NCBI GenBank assembly: GCA_003290165.1
Contig: QNQO01000651.1
Location: 434,001 to 498,000, forward strand
Length of the DNA stretch: 64,000 nucleotides
Source: Berberis thunbergii
Taxonomy: Eukaryota > Streptophyta > Magnoliopsida > Ranunculales > Berberidaceae
Direction: 5' to 3'
Positions 48,380 through 58,053 of the stretch are shown here, piece by piece. The notes beneath the pieces are model-generated. The model had not been told where the DNA came from. It was given only the letters and a program-made list of their open reading frames with translations, and did no database searches. Both the position numbers and the translations under genes were made by a program. The stretch's first letter is position 1; each line of letters starts with the position of its first letter.

Positions 48380-49165
48380 GATCTAATCGATGAATGGGGG
48401 ATGGTGAGGTTGTACAACACATACGGATTGGTCACCCCAAGCTGGAGGGGGTTTTGTGTAATGGGCTTGTCAGCCTTAGATGTCGGGTCTCAGTAGACCG
48501 CTCCCTTCCCCTGATTCCTACCATCTTTGGTCCCCTGAGATCCAGCGGGGACATTGTGGCTCTCCTGAATGCGCTCCCTATACTCCTGTGGGGACATGGT
48601 CTTTTTCGCCTCCCAATCACCTCCTACAGCTGGTGGGTTTTGTTGAGCAAGAATTTCCACCACCCTAGCAATCTAATGTGCTTGTGCTAAGAGTTGATCC
48701 ACTCTAGGGTTTGTCGTGATTGCAACCGTCGTGGGACTTGGGATTGTTTTTCCACCGAAATCGATGGTATTGCATCGGCTCAAGGGTTTGAAGGCTTGAC
48801 GATCTCACCATTAACACAAGATCTTAGGGCTGAACAAAAAACCGATCGAACTGATCAAAATCGAATCAATTGGTTCGGTTCGGATCGGTTTCGGTTTTAA
48901 AAAATTCAAAACCGAAGTGGTATGTTCGGGTTTCGGTTTCTATGTGATTTTAACTGACCAAACCGAACCGACCGAATATATTAATAAATAATATAATATG
49001 TTTAAAATAGTCGGTCGGTTGGATTTTATTTCGGTTTTGGTTCGATTTTATTCGGTTCGGTTTCAGTTTGAAATTTTTAAAACCGAACCTACGGGATCTG
49101 GTGGCTACCATTTATTTGAACTGCAATAGAGGGATGTTACTTCTTTTATCTTAGGAACTCGTCGT
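48380..49165 (-). other. Element B gag leader region, interrupted by a MITE
   Basis: The leader and N-terminal gag text, without a long frame, contain GTTGTACAACACATACGGAT (also seen near 12775 in element A). A 267-bp MITE interrupts it at 48825-49091; the sequence either side (AACACAAGATCT and GGTGGCTACC) reads as one Tat leader. Confidence 0.6.
48825..49091. mobile_element. hAT-like MITE with AACCGAACCG repeats
   Basis: Starts TAGGGCTGAACAAAAAACCG and is packed with GGTTCGGTT/AACCGAACC words in both orientations. The right end, AACCGAACCTA, keeps only a 4-base terminal match, so it is probably truncated. The 8-bp flanks CAAGATCT (48817-48824) and CGGGATCT (49092-49099) match at 6 of 8, consistent with hAT target duplications. 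Confidence 0.65.
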
Positions 49166-49186
49166 TCCCCATAGACGGCGCCAAAA
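49166..49186 (-). other. Element B primer-binding site
   Basis: The minus strand reads TTTTGGCGCCGTCTATGGGG directly after the LTR end, the primer-binding site form of Tat-lineage elements. Confidence 0.8.
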
Positions 49187-49340
49187 TGATGGGTCAGTTT
49201 TTGTTCTCCTGAGCCTTGACCTACAAAATGAACAACCGTTAGCCAAAGACCACCGTTATGGCAGCCGATGGCACTCCGAGGCTAAAGTCAGACAAGGCGT
49301 AGAGAAATATGTATTAATTGCTTGAGATTAGGGTTCTATA
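49187..49340 (-). repeat. Element B 5' LTR, truncated
   Basis: Begins TGATGGGTCAG beside the primer-binding site. From about 49290 it matches the LTR at 12946-13541 (GACAAGGCGTAGAGAAATAT, GCTTGAGATTAGGGTTCTAT), then similarity stops at about 49340, so only about 150 bp remain. Confidence 0.75.
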
Positions 49341-50396
49341 CCAGAGAGATGGAACTAATCGTGATGGGGTGTTTTTTCTCACCACTTCTTCTTGATGTCT
49401 GATAAAGATTTAGAGATAAGTAGTAGTAGTTTACAACATTCCAACAACAGTTACAAGGAAGGCATCTCAATTTTCTTCAAGACTTGTTTTAATTAGTTGA
49501 TTGCCACCCTGAACGCCTCGCCAATCAGTCATGGTCAATCGCCTCGCTTTGTTTGTTTGGTGGTGACTGGTGAGGTCGTCTTCACTACTTCGCTTCTTCT
49601 TCTTCCTCCTCCTCATCCTCTAAATCTTTTTTTTTTTCTATCAGTCAAATTCAATCCATTTTTATTCTTCTTCAAGCATTCAAAATTTGTCAAAAATCTC
49701 CCAAATCCGAAGCGTTTTCACTAAGAATCTCTTTATCAGTACCACTTTATATGCTTATCTTGTTATTGAGGAATTATTAATCACATGACAGATCGAAATT
49801 CGAGTCCAGAGAGAAGGAGATCTAATTTCGAAATCAGATCTAGAAGGAATAAACAGATCCAGAAGGAAAAATAAACAAGACACACATCATTTTCAAACTA
49901 GGACACATAGTTGGTTACTAATTACAATCCATGCCACTGATTTTTAAACGGATATTCGAGGCGGATTTGGAGATTCTCCATCTCCAGTGGAGTGAGGACA
50001 GATTTTTCCAAATCCGCCCTGCTGCCATCCCTAGTCTAATTGTGGGGAGTTTCTTTTCAAGTGATTTATTGAAAATGAATTTCTTATTAAAAGTTTTTTT
50101 TTTTCTAATGAAGATTTCTTATCAGAACAATGATCCTCAGAATTGTTGGCCTGGCCTTGTCGTCTAGAAATTCTGTTTAGAAAGATTTGGAATTTATTAA
50201 TATCATAACATTGATCCTCAGAAGTCGTGTAGTCGAATCTTGTCCGGCACAACCATTGCGAAACTTTTCAATATTTCCTTGCACTTGCATTGGGAGGGAA
50301 TATTTTAAGATGAACCCCACTCAAGATATTCATGATACGAAAGTTTTTATGTATTTATCTATGATAGTACCATGTTAGTTGATGGTGTAGTTGTAT
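49341..50396. other. Intergenic DNA, no gene seen
   Basis: Low-complexity T/C-rich stretches (around 49575-49640) and short frames only. It follows the truncated end of element B; no second element A fragment was recognised here. Confidence 0.6.
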
Positions 50397-50405
50397 TATT
50401 AGTAC

Positions 50406-50596
50406 GGGAAATTCTAAATGTCGAGGGAAAGAGCGAGGAAACCAGCGAGGTAAACGAGGTGGCGGGGGGTGAACCGTTCACCCCCCTCGAGATGCTTTCT
50501 GCATGCGCATCTCGAGGGGGGTGAACGGTTCACCCCCCGCCACCTCGTTTACCTCGCTGGTTTCCTCGCCCTTTCCCTCGACACATAGAAAAGCTC
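50406..50596. mobile_element. 191-bp Mutator-type foldback MITE (near-perfect hairpin)
   Basis: Two 76-base arms (50420-50495 and 50507-50582) are reverse complements with one mismatch, around an 11-base loop TTTCTGCATGC. Pairing extends outward imperfectly to the ends GGGAAATTCTA and TAGAAAAGCTC. Exact 9-bp duplications TATTAGTAC flank it (50397-50405, 50597-50605); 9-bp duplications and G...C termini are typical of Mutator-like elements. It carries no coding capacity. A transcript would fold into a long hairpin. Confidence 0.9.
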
Positions 50597-50605
50597 TATT
50601 AGTAC

Positions 50606-53000
50606 ACACCGTAAACGTTATAGTCTCACATCTTCGCTTTCACTTCTACTTGATATGTGAATAGACTTGTCATATCTAAAAGTCGGAGTTTTTAGAGGGA
50701 TTGATAATTAATGTGAGGCTTTTGTATTTTGAAGATTGTGTGTTCTCCTGCTGTTGTATTGAAATCAAACCCGCAGCCTTAAAGTGAATGTCCTTGTACA
50801 TGTCTGAAGCTTTCAATTTCCGATTGTTCTCCACTCACTTGATCACATCTTATTTCGTCAAAGCACCAATTTGTCGGTAAGAGAAAAATGATTACATTTC
50901 AAATTTTGTAATCCTCTTTTCAAATTGAGATGATGTTTTTTCTTGTAGTTTTTGTATAAAAAAATATCATGACCAGATTAGCATATGAGCATAAAACTTT
51001 CTAACCTCTTTTGAGGATAGATATAATGTCTATGTGAATACAATCCACAAATTTCATTCAGTTTTACAAGATCTCAAGTTCTTGCATTCTAATTAATTAA
51101 CATAAAAAAAAAAAAAAAAAAGCACATGACAAGCTAGGCCAACCAACTGTTTTCTATAAATTGCTCCTAATCAAACATTTGTATCGATATCTTTTCTCCT
51201 ATAAAAGAAAATTTTGTACATATGTATCAATATTGCATTTTCCCTTCTTATTAATAAAATCTTGTGTTTTTCCTAAGCATACCATCATACAACTTGATCC
51301 GTCCGAATCCATTTTTTGGACTCCTAATATAGAGTTATGACTCATCGACTCCCTAAACCCTAAATCACATGTTAAAGCATGTTTAATTAAGAACCCATGA
51401 GTCATAAACAGGCATTTGAATTGTGTAATTGATTGAGATTGATTTAATGAAAGAAAAACATGGTTTAGTGACTTTAGATTGGCTGGAAAGAGGTCTCATA
51501 GTGGTACTACCACTTAAAAGTCCCCTTTGATAAAAGACACCATGTGTGAAGTGTGAAGTGTGAAGTGTGAAGTGCTCCATAATTTCAAGTAAAGAAATTA
51601 GTAATTAATTAAACAAAAACAAACTCCCTCCCTTGTTGATTGAGCTCCACATATATTATATTTATATAAAAAAATTAATTAATCACTACTATTAAATAAA
51701 TTAACATTCTTTTTTATGTCTTTAGTGAGTGAGGAGGACCCCAAGTCCCTTTCTAATGACAAACAAGTATATGTTCTATTCCTTCCTTTGTTTTTTCTCT
51801 AATGGAGTTTTCCTTGTCTTCAGGAAAGGGATGGAAGAAGGGCTGAGAAAAAGAATACTTGTTGGTGCAGTTTAGTTTGATTCCTTTCTTTTTCTTTTCT
51901 ATCTTTTTAGCAAAATGAATACTTGTAAATACAATACAAATAAAAGAGGGTCTTATTAACTTTTACTCTTACTTGGAAGCTCAAATTATGGCGCTAAATG
52001 ATTCTTGAACCAACCGCTCCCCTTGTATCTTAGATGGTTGGGCAACGAACTCGTTAAGTACGGTTTGGAGTGTCTTTAAGTGTTAACGAATGAAAAATAT
52101 ATAAACTTGTTAGGAAGATTCACAAATGAGATTTTAAAACAGAGAATTTTATCGGTAGATAACATATGAATTTAAAACGCACGTATGATGTAATGCGATA
52201 ATGAATCCTCTAGTTAGGGTTCATGTGGCATGTAACGTACACGATAAAAAAAATCTTCATAATGTTGGAAGATGCTAACATTTTGTGTAGAAAATGATGA
52301 AGGACATAATTGTTTCAACGCATGATGCACGCTTGAGCCTTAAGGAGGAAATCCCTTTCAAATATGAAATGCTATTTTATTTTTCTAATGACAATGTAGT
52401 AGTACTCTTAATTCATTCAATTGTGCACTAGACAAATAGATCCTCCGCATCATTGTGGTACATGGTGATAGAATGAAAAATCATAAAGAGTATTATTAAT
52501 GAGTATATATGCTACACAAATCCTTATTCTAATCATTAACACGTATAATTTACGATCATGATTAGTCAATAATTATATCCAATTATTTGCCATTTTTTAT
52601 AAGAAAAAAAAAATCTTGTTACATGACAAAGGAAACAATTGATATGAGAATTTTGGGTTAGGTAAATGAAGCCAACATGACAAGAGGATCCAATATACAA
52701 AACCTAGTGGGTGAAGAAAGAAAGTGAGATTACCTCATGGAGTAAAGAGTTTAGTGTAACTTTCTTTTAGGGTTTTGAGTTGGCTAAATCTGACCTAACA
52801 AAATTGAAATAATTAAGAAGTTGAAAAGAAAAACTAATAAAAAAACTATAAAATATATATTAAAAAAGAAAGAGAAGAGTTGGAGAATGAGAAGGCAAAG
52901 AGAGAGAAAATTATAAAAACCTAAAAAAGCAATAAAGCAAAAAAAAAAAAAAAAAAGTCTATAAAAATGTGAGGAGCAGAGCAGATAAAATGGGGTGGTG
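50606..53000. other. Intergenic DNA upstream of the F-box gene
   Basis: AT-rich, with poly-A runs (about 51104-51121 and 52939-52956). The only structured element noted is a short heptamer repeat. Promoter elements of the F-box gene probably lie in the right part. Confidence 0.6.
51545..51572 (+). repeat. Heptamer tandem repeat (TGTGAAG)4
   Basis: Four perfect head-to-tail copies of TGTGAAG. Confidence 0.9.
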
Positions 53001-53016
53001 AGCAGGACACCGTTAT

Positions 53017-53023
53017 TTTATAA
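53017..53023 (+). promoter_or_regulatory. TATA-like box of the F-box gene
   Basis: TTTATAA precedes an A-run and a CT-rich probable first exon (about 53045-53190). The spacing fits a transcription start near 53045-53055. Inferred from position. Confidence 0.4.
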
Positions 53024-53190
53024 CTAAAAAAAAAAAAAACCTCCTTCAAGAACTCAACTTCACAAACCTTTCACTCTCTAAAACCGCTTTCCGTTTTATT
53101 CTCTGCCTGTCGTTTTGTTTTGATAGAAACAAAAGCCTCTGTTTTCTTTCTTAGAAGGAAGGGAAGAAGGAACTCTCTATGTGGATTGTT

Positions 53191-54353
53191 GTAAGTTACA
53201 GTTTTTTTTAGCTTAAATTTCACGATTTCAGATAGATATAAACAATACCCATTCCTTCAATCAGTCTAGAATTGGGGTATTTGTATGATTTTTGTTATGG
53301 TTTAATCTGAAATGGGTATGTTTTAATCTTGTGTTTTGACGCAAATCTAGGTGGTTTGGAGGGAGATAAGGAGACCCATTTGTGCATAAGTGGTGGAGAG
53401 GTGAAAATCCAAGTCTGGGTATGTGTTCATCTCATGTTTTTTTTGGGTTCTAGTCTGGGTTGAAAAGTTTGATCTGATTGTGTGTGTGTGTTTTTAAAAA
53501 AAAAAAAATTTAATCTGGGGCTGCTTTTGTTGATTGTTATCACTATTGTTGGTGTTTATTGCTGTTTTTAATGAGGTAGTAGTTTTTTATGTTTGATTGA
53601 TGGGTCTCTATGGGCTCTACTCTTTCACCTAACCCTCATTGGTTGGTGATGTGGGTTCAGTGAGTGAGTGATGTGTGTTTTTCTTTGCTTTGTTTTTTTA
53701 TTTATATCTTCTTGAATGAATGGGAGATTTAAATTCTCCATGATGAGGGCTTCTGGATTTTGAAAGGTGGTTTCTGGGTTTTGATTTTCATTTAATATTA
53801 TGTTATGTGATCTGAGATTGTGATATATTCTGTTGATTGACATTCATGATTCTGTACTGCATATATATTCTTCAGATCCCATAAGAATTGTATCAAACAT
53901 TTTGAACATCCTTCTCTTTTATGTTGCTTTCATGAATCTGGAACACTTGAAGGGCCTTTTGGTGTACTTGTAATTGATATTAAATGATTAAATTGAGCAT
54001 GTTTTAAGGAATTTTGGTTGATTTGCAAGATCTGGTTGCATGCATCAGGTTGATGCATTAGATGATGAGTTTTAAGTTTCCTTGCATGTCAAACTGAAAA
54101 TTTTGAAGTGAGATGGGTTTTATGTTTTTCTGTTTGTGTATGATTAGAGGCAAGCATGTTAGGGTTGGAATCTGTAAGATCATTTCAATTTATTTTGATC
54201 AAATTGTGAGATGTTGTTTTGATCAAATTGTAAGACCATTATGAGTATGCTTGTTATATATTTCAATCTAGGTTTTTGATCTTCAGTACTAGAAGCTGAA
54301 TTCTTGATTGGTTGATGTGTGTTCATAATGTTTAATTTTTTTTATTGTAATAG
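53191..54353 (+). other. Probable 5' UTR intron of the F-box gene
   Basis: A donor GTAAGT at 53191 and an acceptor TTTATTGTAATAG ending at 54353, just 35 bases before the start codon, bracket about 1.16 kb of T-rich sequence with many stops. A small internal leader exon (about 53352-53418, after GCAAATCTAG and before GTATGTG) is possible. Leader introns are common in plant regulatory genes. Confidence 0.55.
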
Positions 54354-54388
54354 GTAACCGTTGGTTAGAATTCTTCATTTATTGATTC

Positions 54389-55606
54389 ATGGAAGGTGAA
54401 ACATCATGGATTACCCATCATTTTGATGACATTGGGAGGCAGGTTACAGAATTTGAATCATATTCAGAGCTCATCGATGAAGGAAGCAAAGAAAATGTGG
54501 GAGGCCATGTAGAGTTCAGCCTTCCTGATGATCTGGTGGAGCTTATATTGGCTTATCTCCCTATTGCAAGCATCTTCAGGGCAGGTTCTGTTTGTAAGCA
54601 GTGGAATGAGATCGTTAAAGAAAAAAGGTTCTTATTGAACTCCACAAATGCTTTGTCGCACAAACCATGGTACTTCATGTTCACAAGTTCTGATGAGCCA
54701 ATTGGTTATGCATATGACCCCATCCTTCGGAAATGGCATGGCATTGATATTCCATGTATTGATACATCCAACTGGTTTAGTGCTACATCGAATGGGTTGG
54801 TTTGCTTCATGGACAATGACAATAGGAGCAGTTTATTTGTTTGCAATCCAATCAACAAAGATTTCAAACGCCTTGAAGAGCCACCCGATCTGAAATTCTC
54901 TGATTACAGCGCTCTTTCTATGTCAGCTGATGGAAAGTCTCACAATTACACCATTGCTGTTGTGAAATCTAAGCAAATGCCTGATGATTTCATCCAGTGG
55001 GATCTCTCCATTCAAGTTTATGACTCTGAAACAACAATCTGGAGTACTTATATTTCGGAGATGTTAACAGGGTGGAGAGGTGGTGATGAGAGTGTTATAT
55101 GCGATGGGGTTCTATATTTCTTGATTTACTCAACTCGTGTCAATGGGCCAGCAAATCGCCACGGTTTGATTATGTACAATCTCTCGAATCGATACTCTCC
55201 TCGTTCATTGATGCAGACTTTTATTCCTATACCATGTTCTCTCACCTGTGGCCGCCTGATGAACCTCAAGGGGAAGCTTGTTATGGTAGGGGGAATCGGG
55301 AAACATGATAGGTTTGACATTATTAAAGGAATTGGTGTATGGACTCTCAAGGGTAAGGAATGGGTTGAGGTTTCTAAAATGCCACACAAGTTCTTTCAAG
55401 GTTTTGGAGAGTGTGACGATGTTTTCTCTAGCAGTGGCAGTGATGATATAATCTATGTCCATAGCTATGGTGCTCCAGCTCTTCTCATGTTTGATATGAA
55501 ACACAGGCAATGGAAGTGGTCACAGAAATGCCCCGTCTCCAAGAGATTTCCTCTTCAGCTCTTCACTGGATTTTGCTTTGAACCTTGGCTTGAAGTCTCC
55601 CCTTGA
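54389..55606 (+). CDS. HWS: F-box/kelch-type protein, HAWAIIAN SKIRT-like
   Basis: 405 codons in one exon. The F-box lies at about residues 43-82 (FSLPDDLVELILAYLPIASI then FRAGSVCKQWNEI). It is followed by a C-terminal beta-propeller-like region with PWYFMFTSSDEPIGYAYDP, SNWFSATSNGLVCFMDND, LSGWRGG-like LTGWRGGDESVICDGVLYF, CSLTCGRLMNLKGKLVMVGG, IGKHDR and LQLFTGFCFEPWLEVSP. This matches Arabidopsis HAWAIIAN SKIRT (At3g61590) along its length and in size. HWS is the substrate-recognition subunit of an SCF ubiquitin ligase, linked to organ size and separation and to microRNA function. The start is the first ATG after the leader acceptor. It looks intact; no transposon lies within the coding region. 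Confidence 0.95.
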   Translation: MEGETSWITHHFDDIGRQVTEFESYSELIDEGSKENVGGHVEFSLPDDLVELILAYLPIASIFRAGSVCKQWNEIVKEKRFLLNSTNALSHKPWYFMFTSSDEPIGYAYDPILRKWHGIDIPCIDTSNWFSATSNGLVCFMDNDNRSSLFVCNPINKDFKRLEEPPDLKFSDYSALSMSADGKSHNYTIAVVKSKQMPDDFIQWDLSIQVYDSETTIWSTYISEMLTGWRGGDESVICDGVLYFLIYSTRVNGPANRHGLIMYNLSNRYSPRSLMQTFIPIPCSLTCGRLMNLKGKLVMVGGIGKHDRFDIIKGIGVWTLKGKEWVEVSKMPHKFFQGFGECDDVFSSSGSDDIIYVHSYGAPALLMFDMKHRQWKWSQKCPVSKRFPLQLFTGFCFEPWLEVSP

Positions 55607-57087
55607 TTTCTCCGCGCTTGGTCGCTTTTGCTCGGAATTGGATACCTTTTTATTATTTGATCAGTTAATCCTTCCAATTTCATAGAAAAAGTTCTGCCTT
55701 ATAAAGCTGTCTATTCAAAGGCAGCAGTATATATCTCTTCAGGAGATACAATGGAATGATATACAAATGTGAGTGGTTTTGTTCTCAGATATTCTTGAAC
55801 ACCCATTACCATTTCCATTTCCTTTAGTCAATGTTGATGAACTTTTGCGTGGTATGATTTGTAGTCCATCAAATTTAGAACATTTTTGTTTTAGTCAATC
55901 CAATCTCTATAGTGCAATAGTTAAATTGCATTTCATTTAAAATTGTTTACATGATGCTTTTTCCTTCCATGAATGGGTTCGCTCTCTTCACCCCATTGGT
56001 ACTATTCATATCTGTGGGAGATTCAATTCAAAAATTGTATCTTTCAGAGATTTGTGGGGTTACACTTCCTATACTACCATTTTAAATGGTTGTTTTTTGG
56101 TTAGTGATGTTTTGCTTTAAAGATGGGTGCAAAGATGTAATCTTACTTATGGAAGGATTTTGGTTGGGCAATAAACATGTGTTATTGTCCATTATCTTTG
56201 CGGAGAAAAAGGGTGTGCTAAGCTATTCCAGACAAGATTTGAGGGAGGGAAGGAAGGACAGGGACACAGTATAGGGGATTAAATGCCCATTATAGAGGAG
56301 GGGGAAGGGAAGGGAGAGAGGGAGAGGTGGGCAGAAAAAAAGGAAAGAAAAAAACATATCCATAGAGAAGATTGTGTAAAAGAGTGTAGTGGATGTAGGG
56401 AAAGTGGATCCTGAACTTACCAAAAATAAGAGGGGTTGATCATAACTTGTGCTCACATCAAATTGACTTGTACAATTGATTGATGTATTGCCCCCACCCC
56501 CACCCCCACCCACATGTTCTGCTGCTCAAAGAGACAAACAACAATAGGTCTAATAAATGAAGGAAAAACAAACCATACCATCAAAATAGGGTAAAACTCA
56601 ATCAATACTTTTGAAGTACTAGTGATTTTGGTAGACTCATCACAGAACACTATACTAGGGTGAGTTGTATTTTGTGTTTAAACATGTGCTCAAAATGAGT
56701 TCTTTCAAACCCTTCTTAATGAATGTAGAACTAATTGAGCTCAGCCAAGAGCCTTTGATTATATTTCAAAGACTCGTTCGAGCTTATAGTTTAACATGCC
56801 ACCACATTTTGAAACACAAACAAGAAAATTTATCTAATTTCTGAAAGTCGCATCAGTGCGTGTATCCAAGTATTTTCACGAGAACCCAATGGTGAAAATA
56901 ATGGATGGTGAACTGAAATGGTACCTTTTTATAACAAGAATGATCTTGTGGGTTGTGAGGTCATTTTCATTTTTACTCAAATGTCTATTTTATCCTCTGG
57001 TAAATAAGAACTGAGATTTAACAGGTGTTTTGAAATCAAGGATAGATTTTTAAGTTACACTAAGGTAAGTGTGCAGGAATTTTAGAG
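55607..57087. other. 3' UTR and intergenic DNA
   Basis: The F-box gene's 3' UTR probably occupies the first 150-250 bases. A purine-rich stretch spans about 56240-56350. No further gene is recognised. Confidence 0.6.
56491..56512 (-). other. G-quadruplex-forming motif
   Basis: The plus strand reads four C-runs (CCCCC, A, CCCCC, A, CCCCC, A, CCC), so the minus strand has four G-tracts of 3-5 separated by single T bases, a canonical short-loop G4 motif. Confidence 0.75.
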
Positions 57088-57367
57088 GGCGAAAAAATGG
57101 TAGTGAGGGATGCTCCGTTTCCCTCGCCTTGTAGAAGGGCTGGGTAAGTACGGGTTGTATAAGACCTGTCAAGGTGCTTATTATTGAAGATTTGTCTCCT
57201 TGAAACGTTTGAGGTTCTCCTGTTGACACCTAAATGTGTGTTCTCTGTATTGCAGAGGATTTTGCAGGTTTGCTTTTTGATGGTAGTGAGTTATTCAGAT
57301 CCAGCTTTTTTAAACCCATCCCTCGCTCTCTCTACCTCGCACAATTCCTCGACGTTTAGAAAAGCAC
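57088..57367. mobile_element. Possible Mutator-type element related to the foldback MITE
   Basis: The right end, CCTCGACGTTTAGAAAAGCAC, resembles the right end of the foldback MITE (CCTCGACACATAGAAAAGCTC), and GAGGGAT/ATCCCTC words face each other near 57108 and 57318. The left end, GGAATTTTAGAGGGCGA, is only partly complementary and no 9-bp duplication was found, so the boundaries are tentative. Confidence 0.3.
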
Positions 57368-57375
57368 ACTACAGT

Positions 57376-57484
57376 TCAGCTCATCAGATTTAACCTGCAC
57401 ACTGTTCACAAAAACAACACTTCTTTTTGGTTACACTTATTTTTTTTTGAATTGGCAAGGACTATCTTGCACCACCAAAGCAAT
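57376..57484 (+). repeat. Direct repeat, copy 1 (mate at 63888-64000)
   Basis: TCAGCTCATCAGATTTAACC and about 110 following bases (to CCACCAAAGCAAT) recur 6512 bases downstream with a few small indels and substitutions. The second copy runs off the window, so the repeat is longer than seen here. Confidence 0.9.
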
Positions 57485-57988
57485 TTTTTTTTAACTTTCA
57501 TACACCACCAATAAACACATTAAAACCTCATAAACGAAAAAATTGCACTCAAACGGCTCTCTCCCTCCTTCAATCTTCACACTCTCTACTACAGTTCGTC
57601 CCACACTCTGCGACCAACTTCTCATCTTCGCAAGGTTGCATCCTCATCCTCTTCCCTATCTCTTCCTCTTCGCATTGGCCCTAAAATTGTGCTCCTCTTC
57701 CCTCTCTCATATTTCTTATCTCTCCCTTTTCTTTTGCATTTCACTAAAGTTCACATTGGAAGACTTAGTTCACTTCATTAGATGAAATTGAAAGGGTTTA
57801 GTGAAGTTGATGATGTTAGAAATGAAGATTCTAAGAGTTTTCATGAAGGTGAATAAGAAGATCAATCTAAACGAGCAAGGACAATTCTTTTCGATGGAGG
57901 TAATTTGCCAAAAAAATCATTTAATTTGTATGTAAATTTTATTTATTTTGTATTTTTTCAAAATCAGTGATTGATTATTGTATGATGC
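57485..57988. other. Region between direct repeat and hAT-type element
   Basis: CT-rich, leader-like sequence (57543-57785) followed by a short frame containing KRARTILFDGG-like text after a stop. I recognise no family. Confidence 0.4.
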
Positions 57989-58053
57989 ATTGGTGTCAGT
58001 GTTCTAAAAATGGCCTAAGCATTAGAGAAACGCCCATATTAATGGCTGAGCGG

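Larger units (their letters stand above)
12946..49340 (-). mobile_element. Element B: Tat-lineage retrotransposon expanded by nested insertions
   Basis: The locus is a single minus-strand element interrupted by a solo LTR, two Athila-like elements and a MITE. After subtracting them the order is 3' LTR, aORF, 183-bp array, integrase, RNase H/RT (duplicated), protease, gag, PBS, 5' LTR. Each interruption has near-matching target-site duplications, and the gag reading frame continues across the element F insertion point. The 5' LTR stops at about 49340, so element B's own target duplication cannot be checked. All genes are decayed. Confidence 0.8.

Noticed and set aside
54648..55510. Alternative frames overlapping the F-box gene
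   Set aside because: Shadows of the 405-codon F-box frame, which has full-length family similarity.
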